From Pseudomonas beijingensis (GTDB taxonomy: Bacteria > Pseudomonadota > Gammaproteobacteria > Pseudomonadales > Pseudomonadaceae), in the NCBI RefSeq assembly GCF_030687295.1, contig NZ_CP117425.1:6018001-6082000 (forward strand): a stretch of DNA of 64,000 nt, written 5' to 3'. Made by a program: the position numbers and the translations under genes. The notes below the pieces were generated by a model, which worked only from the letters and a program-made list of their open reading frames with translations, did not search any database and was not told the DNA's origin. Numbering within the stretch: position 1 is the first letter of the stretch; every line of letters starts with the position of its first letter. Positions 28,407 through 38,043 of this stretch are shown here, one piece after another.

Positions 28407-28433
28407 CGCGTCTCTTGCCGGGTAATCACAACA

Positions 28434-28979
28434 ATGAACCCCAGCCTCACTGATACCCCCGCGCTGTCACGGCGCGGCCTGCTGAAATTCAGCCTCGGCG
28501 CCAGCGCCTTCCTGGCCACCGTCGGGCTGGGCGCCAGCCTGAGCGGTTGCTCGCCTAGCCAACCGGCCAACGGCCTGGCGGCACTGCGCGACAGCGACCT
28601 GGCGTTTTTACGCGCCGTCATCCCCGTGATGCTGGACGGTGCAATGGCCATCGGGCAGCTCCCTGCCGCCATTGACGCGACCCTGGGCAGCCTGGACAGA
28701 AGCCTGGCCCACTTGTCCCCCGCCATGCTCAAGCTCACGCATCAGCTGTTCGATGTGCTTACGCTGGGCGTGACCCGTGGCCCCCTGACCGGGGTTTGGG
28801 GGGCGTGGGAAAATGCCAGTGCCGATGACATCCGCCAGTTCCTCGACCGGTGGGAAAACAGTTCGCTGGACCTGCTGCGACAAGGCCACAGTTCGTTGCT
28901 GCAATTGGTGATGATGGCCTGGTACACCCAATCCGAAGCCTGGGCGCATTGCGGGTATCCAGGACCGCCAACGGTCTGA
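28434..28979 (+). CDS. laoB: Twin-arginine signal protein LaoB
   Basis: A 181-residue protein with a twin-arginine leader (SRRGLLKFSLGASAFLATVGLG) followed by a lipobox-like LSGC (Cys near residue 37). It may be a TAT-exported lipoprotein. The rest is helical, with no catalytic motif. In P. aeruginosa a small TAT-signal protein accompanies the alcohol dehydrogenase LaoA and is needed for its function or localisation. A REPIN separates it from laoA here. Confidence 0.75.
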   Translation: MNPSLTDTPALSRRGLLKFSLGASAFLATVGLGASLSGCSPSQPANGLAALRDSDLAFLRAVIPVMLDGAMAIGQLPAAIDATLGSLDRSLAHLSPAMLKLTHQLFDVLTLGVTRGPLTGVWGAWENASADDIRQFLDRWENSSLDLLRQGHSSLLQLVMMAWYTQSEAWAHCGYPGPPTV

Positions 28980-28998
28980 AAGCCAGACCCCGACCCCC

Positions 28999-29087
28999 TG
29001 TGGGAGCGAGCTTGCTCGCGATAGCGTCGCATCAGCCACCTATCGATTGACTGACACACCGCTATCGCGAGCAAGCTCGCTCCCACA
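28999..29087. repeat. REPIN inside the lao operon, between laoB and laoA
   Basis: Complete head-to-head REP pair within a 150-bp codirectional gap. Its hairpin could alter the laoB:laoA transcript ratio, as intra-operon REP elements do elsewhere. Confidence 0.9.
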
Positions 29088-29129
29088 AAGGGCCTATCGC
29101 AATCTCATAACAATAAGAGAGCCCTGAAC

Positions 29130-30725
29130 ATGCCCCTACCCGATCCCTTCCGCGAAGGCCTCGCTCGTGGCTGGACCACCTACAACGGCGCGCAGCTGAC
29201 CGAAGATCTGACCCTGGAAGCCGACGTGGCCATCGTCGGCAGCGGTGCCGGTGGCGGCACCACGGCGGAAATTCTCAGTGCTGCCGGCTACCGCGTGTTG
29301 CTGATCGAGGAAGGGCCGCTTAAGACCAGCCATGACTTCAAGCTGCTCGAAGACCAGGCCTACAGCAGCCTGTACCAGGAAGGCCTCGGGCGCATGAGCA
29401 AGGACGGCGCCATCACCATTCTCCAGGGCCGGGCGGTCGGTGGCACGACGCTGATCAATTGGACCTCCAGCTTCCGCCCCCCCGACCAGACCCTCGACCA
29501 CTGGGCCGCCGAGCACAACGTCAAGGGCCACGGCCGCGTCGAGATGGCGCCTTGGTTTACGCAGATGGAACAACGCCTGGGCGTGGCGCCGTGGTTCGTC
29601 CCGCCCAACGCCAACAATGACGTGATCCGCAAAGGCTGTGAACAATTGGGCTACGCCTGGCACGTCATCCCGCGCAACGTCCGCGGCTGCTGGAACCTGG
29701 GTTATTGCGGCATGGGCTGCCCGACCAACGCCAAGCAGTCGATGCTGGTCACCACCATCCCGGCCACGTTGGACAAGGGTGGCGCGCTGCTTTACCTGGC
29801 GCGGGCCGAGCGCCTGACGATCAAAAACGATGCCGTCGTAGGCATCGAGTGCCAGGCCATGGACGAGCGTTGCGTGGTGCCGACCGGGCGGCGTATCACC
29901 ATCAAGGCGCGGCACTACGTGCTGGCGGGCGGCGGCATCAACAGCCCGGGCCTGCTGTTGCGCTCCGCGGCGCCAGACCCGCACGAACGCTTGGGCAAGC
30001 GCACTTTCCTGCACTTGGTGAACATGTCCGCAGGGCAATTCGACGAGGTCATCAACCCGTTCTACGGTGCGCCGCAATCGATTTATTCGGATCACTTCCA
30101 ATGGCAGGACGGGATCACCGGCAAGATGTCCTACAAGCTCGAAGTCCCACCCTTGCACCCGGCCCTCGCGACCACGTTATTGGGTGGGTTCGGCCCCGAG
30201 AACGCCTTGCACATGTCCCGACTGCCCCACACCCACGCCATGCTCGCGCTGTTGCGCGACGGTTTTCACCCAGACAGCCCCGGCGGTCGCGTCGAGTTAC
30301 GCAGCGACGGCACGCCCGTGCTCGACTACCCCGTTTCGCCGTATACCTGGGACGGCTTGCGCCGGGCCTTCCACAGCATGGCCGAGATCCAGTTTGCCGG
30401 CGGCGCCAAGGCAGTGATGCCCCTGCACAACGACGCCCGCTACGTGAAGACCCTGGCCGAAGCCCGCACGCTGATCGACGGGCTCGACCTGGCCTTGTAC
30501 CGCACGCGCCTGGGCAGTGCCCACGTGATGGGTGGCTGCGCCATGGGTGAGGACCCGAAAACCGCCGTCACCGACAGCCTGGGCCGCCATCACCAATTGG
30601 GCAACCTGTCGATCCATGACGGCTCGCTGTTCCCCACCAGCATCGGCGCCAACCCGCAATTATCGGTGTATGGGCTGACCGCACAATTGGCGACGGCCCT
30701 GGCCGAACGCCTGAAAACGCCATGA
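29130..30725 (+). CDS. laoA: GMC-family long-chain alcohol dehydrogenase/oxidase LaoA
   Basis: A 531-residue GMC flavoprotein. The FAD-binding motif is DVAIVGSGAGGGTTAEILSAAGYRVLLIE (residues about 32-60). Next come LQGRAVGGTTLINWTSSFR, GCWNLGYCGMGCPTNAKQSM (Cys-rich loop), the second GMC signature YVLAGGGINSPGLLLRSA and the C-terminal active-site region HVMGGCAMG...LSIHDGSLFPTSIGANPQLSVYGL. It lacks its own signal peptide, consistent with dependence on the TAT partner LaoB. It oxidises long-chain alcohols to aldehydes. Confidence 0.86.
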   Translation: MPLPDPFREGLARGWTTYNGAQLTEDLTLEADVAIVGSGAGGGTTAEILSAAGYRVLLIEEGPLKTSHDFKLLEDQAYSSLYQEGLGRMSKDGAITILQGRAVGGTTLINWTSSFRPPDQTLDHWAAEHNVKGHGRVEMAPWFTQMEQRLGVAPWFVPPNANNDVIRKGCEQLGYAWHVIPRNVRGCWNLGYCGMGCPTNAKQSMLVTTIPATLDKGGALLYLARAERLTIKNDAVVGIECQAMDERCVVPTGRRITIKARHYVLAGGGINSPGLLLRSAAPDPHERLGKRTFLHLVNMSAGQFDEVINPFYGAPQSIYSDHFQWQDGITGKMSYKLEVPPLHPALATTLLGGFGPENALHMSRLPHTHAMLALLRDGFHPDSPGGRVELRSDGTPVLDYPVSPYTWDGLRRAFHSMAEIQFAGGAKAVMPLHNDARYVKTLAEARTLIDGLDLALYRTRLGSAHVMGGCAMGEDPKTAVTDSLGRHHQLGNLSIHDGSLFPTSIGANPQLSVYGLTAQLATALAERLKTP

Positions 30726-30770
30726 ATATCCCAAGGCTATTCACTTAAATTAAAGGATGGTTTGAATCAT

Positions 30771-30903
30771 TGTGGCGAGGGGATTTATCCCCGCTGGGCT
30801 GCGCAGCGGCCCCAAAAAGGCTGAATGCAACCAGCCTGGCACACTGCAGTGGCTGGGTTCAGGGCCGCTTCGCAGCCCAGCGGGGATAAATCCCCTCGCC
30901 ACA
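30771..30903. repeat. Long inverted repeat, TGTGGCGAGGGGATTTATCC family
   Basis: A second REP family: TGTGGCGAGGGGATTTATCC at 30771 with its reverse complement ending at 30903, plus inner arms around GGGCTGCGCAGCGGCCC / GGGCCGCTTCGCAGCCC. The same element occurs at 34924-35055. Confidence 0.88.
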
Positions 30904-30968
30904 GATTCATCTGCTTACTTAGGTGCGCAACATTGCATGGATATCTGGACTATTCGCAGCGTCTATAG

Positions 30969-31920
<952 letters not shown>

Positions 31921-31944
31921 ATTTTGGGCGGCCCTGCTGGCCCC

Positions 31945-32036
31945 ATCGCGAGCAAGCTCGCTCCCACAAGGGATTTGCTTCAGCCCCCAATGGTGTAGAC
32001 ACAGCAGATCCCTGTGGGAGCGAGCTTGCTCGCGAT
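31945..32036. repeat. REPIN, GAGCGAGCTTGCTCGCGAT family
   Basis: Head-to-head REP pair between the convergent ferredoxin gene and the small hypothetical gene. Confidence 0.9.
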
Positions 32037-32067
32037 GAGGCCATCAGCCACACCCCAAAACCAACTG

Positions 32068-32388
32068 TCACTCCTGCCGCTCAAACCCCTCCCCCACACA
32101 CCCCAGGCACCGCACGAACGTGGCCTTCGCCGGGTCCACCACCAACGCCTTCCCCGCATCACCGACCCCGCCACCCAGCGCGGTAAAGGGCAACGACACC
32201 ACGAACGCCCCAGCCCCGATCACCGTGGCGGCGAGCAGCAGTGGGCGAGCGATCAGCAGATCACCGATCATGGCAAAAGCCGGCGGATTCTGGATGGTGT
32301 AGCGCGGGTCGCCGCTGCCGCTGCTTGCCAGGGCAGGCAAACCGATACTCAGCAGCAGCGCTAGAACGACAGGTCGAAGAGGTTTCAT
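32068..32388 (-). CDS. Small exported hypothetical protein
   Basis: A 106-residue protein with a signal peptide ([21 protein letters not shown], cleaved near 21) and a hydrophobic, Gly-rich central segment (about 45-75) that could span the membrane. Two Cys ([11 protein letters not shown]) lie near the C-terminus. Similar proteins occur next to mutM in pseudomonads. No function can be assigned. It lies downstream of mutM on the same strand, 54 bp away. Confidence 0.65.
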   Translation of the reverse strand: MKPLRPVVLALLLSIGLPALASSGSGDPRYTIQNPPAFAMIGDLLIARPLLLAATVIGAGAFVVSLPFTALGGGVGDAGKALVVDPAKATFVRCLGCVGEGFERQE

Positions 32389-32442
32389 CGGGCGATCCTT
32401 CGGCTAAAGCAGTTGACTACTGACTATAGACCGTCGGACGCA

Positions 32443-33257
32443 TCAGCTCTGGCAGCGTGGACACCAGACACTCGCGCGCTGGCCCAGGCGGATTTCCCGC
32501 AGCCCCGTGCCACAGACCTTGCACAACTCCCCGCCCCGGCCGTAGACGAACAGCTCCTGCTGGAAATAGCCGGGGCTGGCCGTCCCCACCGATGAAATCC
32601 CGCAACGTGGTGCCGCCGCGCTCGATGGCATGGGCGAGGATGCGCTTGATCTCGATCGCCAGCTTCAGGTAACGCGCCCGGGAAATGCCCCCCGCGGCCC
32701 GGCGCGGGTCGATCCCGGCGGCGAACAGCGCCTCGGTTGCGTAGATATTGCCCACGCCCACCACCACCGCGTTGTCCATGATGAACGGCTTGACCGCCAT
32801 GGAGCGCCCCCGGCGAAAGCTGGAACAACCGTTCGCCATCGAACAGATCGGTCAACGGCTCGGGGCCGAGGCGAATCAGCAACTCGTGATTGAGTGGGTC
32901 GAGGCTCCAGAGCATCGCGCCGAAACGCCGAGGGTCGGTGTAGCGCAAGGCCAGGCCGGACTCCAGCTCGATGTCCACGTGCTCGTGCTTGAGGGCCGGC
33001 ATGCCAACCTCCACCAGGCGCAGGTTGCCGGACATACCCAGATGGCTGATCAACGTGCCGACCTCGGCATTGATCAACAGGTACTTGGCCCGCCGCTCCA
33101 CCTGCACGATGCGCTGGCCCGAGAGCCGCACGTCGAGATCTTCCGGGATTGGCCAGCGCAGGCGGCGGTCGCGGACCACCACGCGACTGACCCGCTGGCC
33201 TTCAAGGTGGGGCGCGATACCGCGACGGGTGGTTTCGACTTCCGGCAGTTCTGGCAT
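32443..33257 (-). pseudogene. mutM: Formamidopyrimidine-DNA glycosylase MutM, two frameshifts
   Basis: MutM removes 8-oxoguanine and formamidopyrimidines and nicks the abasic site. The N-terminal PELPE motif with catalytic Pro2/Glu3 starts the frame at 33257, which is canonical to ERLFQLSPG. The middle block ([28 protein letters not shown] to FIGGDGQP) is in a second frame and the zinc finger (CKVCGTGL...CPRC) in a third. Each break is one extra base in a plus-strand homopolymer: five C at 32807-32811 and four G at 32572-32575. Correcting both gives 270 residues, the family length. Two independent indels in one repair gene favour read error, but a genuine mutator lineage cannot be excluded. 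Confidence 0.88.
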
Positions 33258-33287
33258 GGGGTTCTCGCGTCAGGCGACGCCGCGCAC

Positions 33288-34157
33288 TCAACGAGAGGCG
33301 AGGTCGCGAATTTCCTGTTTCTGGGTCTGGAAGTCGTATTCCGACAAACCGATGTAGTCGAGCACCAGGCTGCCGACGCTATCCCACTCATGGTCTTCGG
33401 CCTGATTGCCGAGCACCCGGTGGGACGCACAGATGTTCTCGGACATCTTCAGGATCGCCAGCAGGTTTTTCAACTGGCTGTTGTTGCGTGAAGAGTCGTC
33501 GCTGAACACCGCCAGGGCGTTGTGGTGGTTGGCGATGGCCTGGCTGACGTGATCCGGCAGGCGCCAGGATTTGGAGGTGTAGTAGCCGACCACCGCATGG
33601 TTGGTGTTGAACACGCGGTTCTCGGTGTCCACCAACCGGCACTCGGCGCTGGCATTGGCGTAGGCCTCTTCCAGCACGCTCATGTAGTTGGGGAACTGCT
33701 TGAGCATCAACGGCACGCCGCAATCGTGGAACAACCCCAAGGCATAGGCTTCGTCACCGTTCTCCAGGCCGACACGCTTGGCCAGGGTCAGGCAGGTCAT
33801 CGCCACGTCCTGGGCCGTATCCCAGAAGCGGTTCAGGGTCACGATGGCGTCGTCGTGCAGCTCGCCCTTGATCGACTGCGCATTGATCAGGTTGATGATC
33901 GAACGGCTGCCCAGCAGGTTCACCGCGCGCTGGATCGAGGTGATCTTGTTGCGCAGGCCGTAATACGGCGAGTTGACGATCTTGAGCAAGGCCCCCGAGA
34001 GACCCGGGTCCTGGGAGATCAACTTGGCGATGGTCTCCAGGTCCGGGTCGGGCATGTACTGCTCCATCTGCAGATCCACCATGATCTGCGGCTGGGGCGG
34101 CACACTGATCCCTTGCAGGGACTGTTGGATCTGTTCGGCGGAAAGTTCTTTGGACAT
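33288..34157 (-). CDS. HDOD domain protein
   Basis: A 289-residue single-domain HDOD protein: an HD-like helical fold lacking the full metal-binding set, found in regulatory and signalling proteins. The region LISQDPGLSGALLKIVNSPYYGL...SIQRAVNLLG is the signature. LFHDCGVPLML retains an HD-like pair, and NTNHAVVGYYTSKSWRLP and IANHHN follow. No partner output domain is fused. The ATG at 34157 was chosen; the upstream in-frame extension shows no homology. It lies 30 bp upstream of mutM, same strand. Confidence 0.85.
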   Translation of the reverse strand: MSKELSAEQIQQSLQGISVPPQPQIMVDLQMEQYMPDPDLETIAKLISQDPGLSGALLKIVNSPYYGLRNKITSIQRAVNLLGSRSIINLINAQSIKGELHDDAIVTLNRFWDTAQDVAMTCLTLAKRVGLENGDEAYALGLFHDCGVPLMLKQFPNYMSVLEEAYANASAECRLVDTENRVFNTNHAVVGYYTSKSWRLPDHVSQAIANHHNALAVFSDDSSRNNSQLKNLLAILKMSENICASHRVLGNQAEDHEWDSVGSLVLDYIGLSEYDFQTQKQEIRDLASR

Positions 34158-34336
34158 GAGTACACACTCTGGGTCAGGCGGGGATTCTAACCCTGAAAGA
34201 TGGATCCGATATACCGCCGGGTAGATCGGCGGAACTTTCATCCAGGCATCGGCTTCGGACTTTACAGGGCCGACAGCCAAGCCTGCCTACAGGCTTGAAT
34301 CGGCAACCCAGCCACTCAGCTTGAGGAGATTTTTTC

Positions 34337-34876
34337 ATGCCAGGCTCCCTGAACAACAAACGTGTCGCCATCCTGGTGACCGACGGTTTTGAACAAGCCG
34401 AACTGACCGGCCCCCAGCAGGCGCTGGAACAGGCCGGCGTCAAGGTGGACATCATTTCGGCCCGCGAAGGCCAGGTCAAAGGCTGGAACCATGATCAGCC
34501 GGCCGACGACTTCCCGATCGACCTGACCTTCAAGGCCGCCAATGTCGAGCAGTACGACGCCGTGGTGCTGCCCGGTGGCGTGCAGAACTCCGACACCATC
34601 CGCATCGACCCCGACGCCCAGAAACTGGTCAAGGGCTTCGAGGCGGCGGGCAAGCCCATTGCGGTGATTTGCCATGGCGGCTGGTTGCTGGCGTCGAGCG
34701 GGCTGGTCAAGGGCAAGACCATGACCAGCTACAAGACCCTCAAGGATGACCTGGTCAACGCCGGCGCGAACTGGGTCGATAAGGAAGTGGTCAAGGACGG
34801 CACGTTGATCAGCAGCCGCCAACCCGATGACATCCCGGCGTTCAACCGCGAGTTGATCAGCGCGTTGTCCGCTTGA
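34337..34876 (+). CDS. pfpI: DJ-1/PfpI family protein
   Basis: A 179-residue class I glutamine-amidotransferase-like protein of the PfpI/YhbO type. The nucleophile Cys112 is in AVICHGGW, preceded by the conserved Glu-containing DGFEQAEL near residue 17. Family members act as deglycases or stress chaperones, and PfpI in P. aeruginosa protects against DNA damage and stress. TTGAGGAG precedes the start. It is a monocistronic gene flanked by a divergent HDOD gene and a long REP element. Confidence 0.9.
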   Translation: MPGSLNNKRVAILVTDGFEQAELTGPQQALEQAGVKVDIISAREGQVKGWNHDQPADDFPIDLTFKAANVEQYDAVVLPGGVQNSDTIRIDPDAQKLVKGFEAAGKPIAVICHGGWLLASSGLVKGKTMTSYKTLKDDLVNAGANWVDKEVVKDGTLISSRQPDDIPAFNRELISALSA

Positions 34877-34923
34877 TAACTTGAGGCCACTGCCAAACTG
34901 TCGAGCCGGGAACACGATGTACC

Positions 34924-35055
34924 TGTGGCGAGGGGATTTATCCCCGCTGGAGCGCGAAGCGGTCCCCAAATAGCTGGCTCGGTCAGGCCAATGCATCGCG
35001 CTCCCGGATTTTAGGGCTGCTTCGCAGCCCAGCGGGGATAAATCCCCTCGCCACA
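34924..35055. repeat. Long inverted repeat, TGTGGCGAGGGGATTTATCC family
   Basis: Second copy of the element at 30771-30903: outer arms identical over about 25 bp and inner arms AGCGCGAAGCGGTCCC / GGGCTGCTTCGCAGCCC. It lies between codirectional pfpI and rlmI. Confidence 0.88.
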
Positions 35056-35164
35056 GGTTCCGTGTCGGATTGCCGACAGGGCACGCCTCCACGTTTCATC
35101 GCCCTTCAAACCCGCCGTACACTTCAACACGGTATACTCCCGCTCTTTTTTCCGGAGCGACGTC

Positions 35165-36361
35165 ATGTCCCTGCCTAGCCTGCGCCTCAAAGCCAACGCC
35201 GACCGTCGCCTGCGCGCCGGCCACCTGTGGGTCTACAGCAACGAAATCGATGTGGCCGCCACGCCCCTGCACGGCTTCAAGGCCGGCGACCAGGCCATCC
35301 TCGAAGCCGCCGGCGGCAAGCCGCTGGGCATCGTCGCGATGAGCCCCAACAACCTGATCTGCGCCCGCCTGCTGTCCCGCGACGTGAAGCTGCCGCTGGA
35401 CAAGTCACTGCTGGTGCATCGCCTCAACGTGGCGTTGTCCCTGCGCGAGCGGCTGTTCGACAAGCCGTTCTATCGCCTGGTCTACGGCGACTCCGACCTG
35501 TTGCCAGGCCTGGTGGTCGACCGCTTCGGCGACATCCTGGTGGTGCAGATCGCTTCGGCCACCATGGAAGCCCACAAGGACGACGTGATCGCCGCCCTGA
35601 CCCAGGTGCTCAAGCCCAGCGGCATCCTGTTCAAGAACGACTCCGCGGCCCGTGACGCCGAAGGCCTGAACCGCTACGTCGAGACCGTGTTCGGCCTGGT
35701 GCCGGAATGGGTGGCCCTGGAAGAGAACGGCGTGAAGTTCGAAGCGCCAGTCATGGAAGGCCAGAAAACCGGCTGGTTCTACGATCACCGCATGAACCGC
35801 GCACGCCTGGCCCCGTACGCCAAGGGCAAGCGCGTACTGGACCTGTTCAGCTACATTGGCGGCTGGGGCGTACAAGCCGCGGCGTTCGGCGCCAGTGAAG
35901 TGTTCTGCGTCGACGCCTCGGCCTTCGCCCTCGACGGTGTCGAGCGCAACGCCGCGTTGAACGGCTTCGCCGAGAAGCTGACCTGCATCGAAGGCGACGT
36001 GTTCGAGGCCTTGAAGGAGCTCAAGGCCAGCGAAGAACGTTTCGACGTGATCGTGGCCGACCCACCGGCCTTCATCAAGCGCAAGAAAGACCTGAAGAAC
36101 GGCGAAGGCGCCTATCGCCGCCTCAACGAGCAAGCCATGCGCCTGCTCAGCAAGGACGGCATCCTGGTCAGCGCGTCGTGCTCGATGCACCTGCCCGAAG
36201 ACGACCTGCAAAACATCCTGCTGACCAGCGCCCGTCATCTGGACCGCAACATCCAACTGCTCGAACGCGGCGGCCAGGGGCCAGACCATCCGGTACACCC
36301 GGCCATTGCCGAAACCCGCTACATCAAGAGCATCACCTGCCGGTTGTTGCCCAACAGCTAA
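35165..36361 (+). CDS. rlmI: Class I SAM-dependent rRNA methyltransferase RlmI-like
   Basis: A 398-residue RlmI/RlmK-type 23S rRNA m5C methyltransferase. An N-terminal PUA domain (residues about 1-80; RLRAGHLWVYSNEI) is followed by an EEHEA-like RNA-binding region (DLLPGLVVDRFGDILVVQI). The methyltransferase core follows with motif I VLDLFSYIGGWGVQAA, and catalytic elements ADPPAFIKRKKD and SASCSMHL (Cys). RlmI methylates C1962 in E. coli. A strong terminator follows. Confidence 0.9.
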   Translation: MSLPSLRLKANADRRLRAGHLWVYSNEIDVAATPLHGFKAGDQAILEAAGGKPLGIVAMSPNNLICARLLSRDVKLPLDKSLLVHRLNVALSLRERLFDKPFYRLVYGDSDLLPGLVVDRFGDILVVQIASATMEAHKDDVIAALTQVLKPSGILFKNDSAARDAEGLNRYVETVFGLVPEWVALEENGVKFEAPVMEGQKTGWFYDHRMNRARLAPYAKGKRVLDLFSYIGGWGVQAAAFGASEVFCVDASAFALDGVERNAALNGFAEKLTCIEGDVFEALKELKASEERFDVIVADPPAFIKRKKDLKNGEGAYRRLNEQAMRLLSKDGILVSASCSMHLPEDDLQNILLTSARHLDRNIQLLERGGQGPDHPVHPAIAETRYIKSITCRLLPNS

Positions 36362-36411
36362 GGCCGAGCGGGGCCGGTGCCGTAGCGCTGAGCCCCCCGA
36401 CTGACAACCTG

Positions 36412-36438
36412 ATCGCAGCCTTGGCTGCGATTTTTTTT
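36412..36438 (+). terminator. Rho-independent terminator after rlmI
   Basis: ATCGCAGC / GCTGCGAT stem with a CTTG loop followed by eight T (36431-36438). Confidence 0.9.
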
Positions 36439-36569
36439 GCGCGTCTGAATAAGTCTGTAGGAGCCACCCCACGAAATTACCAGAACCGTCCTACTCAATC
36501 TCCCCGTGACTGGCGGACATGACGCATTAGGATTGAAAGTGCCCCCTCAGGTACGTCTTGGAACGCCTC

Positions 36570-37775
36570 ATGACTGATCCGCAAAACCGCCTGGCTGCCC
36601 GCAAACCGGCCACCGTCGGCTTGTTGTTGACGCTGACATTGCTCGGCGTCTTTCCAATCGATGTCGTGCTGCCCTCGTTCCCCGCCCTGTCCGAGTATTT
36701 TGAACGTCCATCGCCGGACATTGCCCTGTCCGTCAGCCTGTTCGCGGTGGGCATCGCCCTTTCGCAACTGCTGATCGGTCCGCTTTCCGACGTTATGGGA
36801 CGAAAAAACCTGCTGTTGATCGGGATCGCCGTTTCAGCGGTTGGAGCAACAGGTTGCGTACTCGCCGACAGTTACTGGTCCTTTCTCTTCTTCCGTGTCG
36901 TCCAGGCCTTGGGGTGCGGTTGTTTCGTGCTGTCCCAAGCGCTGATCCAAGACCTGTTCACCGGACAAGAACAGCAGCGATTGCGAGTCTTGCTGGTCAC
37001 CTGCGGGGGGATTTTCATTTCCGTTTCGCCTCTGGCTGGCACCGGGCTGCAAAGCTGGATGGGCTGGCGCGGCAGCTTCCTGGTGTTCATTGCCCTGGCA
37101 ATTGGCGTATTCGCAAGCGCCTGTCATTTGCTTGAACGCTCCCCGTCCGGCAGTCAATCCAGGCGTTTCAATATCATCGCATCCTATCGAAAGGTCTTCG
37201 GTGACTTCAGTTTCATCGCTTATTGGTTAACCTCGGCGCTGGCTTTTTCCTGCCATTTTTCGTTCATCGTCATTTCCCCCCTGGTGCTGATCGACCAGTT
37301 GCACTTATCACCCGAGGCTTTTTCGCTGGTACTGCTGGGCTATGGGCTGGCCTATATCGGTGGGGGCGCGGTGGCGTCCGTGCTGAGCAATCGAATCGAC
37401 CCACAGGCGCAAATCATCACGGGGCTGGGCCTGATCCTCGCCGCAGGTCTCCTGATGCTGGGGCTCGCCAATCACCTGGGCTTGTCAGTCACCACTCTGT
37501 TAGTGCCCATGATCGTGTGCACCGCCGGAACGACCATTGCCCGGGCGGCAGCCAACAACCAAGCCATGACGCTATTTCCGGCGCAGGCCGGTACGTCCGC
37601 TTCGGCCGGTAGCGTACTGATCTTTATTGTCGGCGGGCTGACCAGTGCCGTGATCAGCCTTACCCCGCTGGACTTACAGCTGACCCTGGCCCTCTGCCTG
37701 GTCCTGCTTAGCCTGCTGGGGCTGGCACTCAATGCCCTGCTCCGGCAGCGTAACAGGGGGCTGTTGGCCGGCTGA
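36570..37775 (+). CDS. MFS drug exporter of the Bcr/CflA (DHA1) type
   Basis: A 401-residue 12-helix transporter. Motif A between TM2 and TM3 reads GPLSDVMGRKNLLLIG, and a Bcr-type N-terminus (LGVFPIDVVLPSFPALSEYF) precedes it. Substrate unknown; the family exports drugs and amino acids. ATG 36570 is preferred over the TTG at 36558 because the Bcr alignment starts there. It sits alone between rlmI and ilvD and shows somewhat lower GC and more A/T-ending codons than its neighbours, suggesting a later insertion. Confidence 0.85.
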   Translation: MTDPQNRLAARKPATVGLLLTLTLLGVFPIDVVLPSFPALSEYFERPSPDIALSVSLFAVGIALSQLLIGPLSDVMGRKNLLLIGIAVSAVGATGCVLADSYWSFLFFRVVQALGCGCFVLSQALIQDLFTGQEQQRLRVLLVTCGGIFISVSPLAGTGLQSWMGWRGSFLVFIALAIGVFASACHLLERSPSGSQSRRFNIIASYRKVFGDFSFIAYWLTSALAFSCHFSFIVISPLVLIDQLHLSPEAFSLVLLGYGLAYIGGGAVASVLSNRIDPQAQIITGLGLILAAGLLMLGLANHLGLSVTTLLVPMIVCTAGTTIARAAANNQAMTLFPAQAGTSASAGSVLIFIVGGLTSAVISLTPLDLQLTLALCLVLLSLLGLALNALLRQRNRGLLAG

Positions 37776-38043
37776 ACCCTGCCAGTCGTCATCCCGCGCA
37801 CGACATTGGCGTGCGATCAGCGCTTTGCGTCATTTCATCCTGGCGCCAGCGGTGTAGAATCGTGGCATTCATCGCCATTCATCCCCGGCGGGTTTATGAG
37901 CTCATGCCGAGGCGCGCAGCGATCCTGCAAAGTCATCGGCCACTTCCGGACACACGGCCAAACCCGGGTGCTCCAGACGTCGACAGAAGCTCACTTCCCC
38001 ATTGATACCTGATAAGTACCTGATTAGCCGCCCGGAGTGCTCC

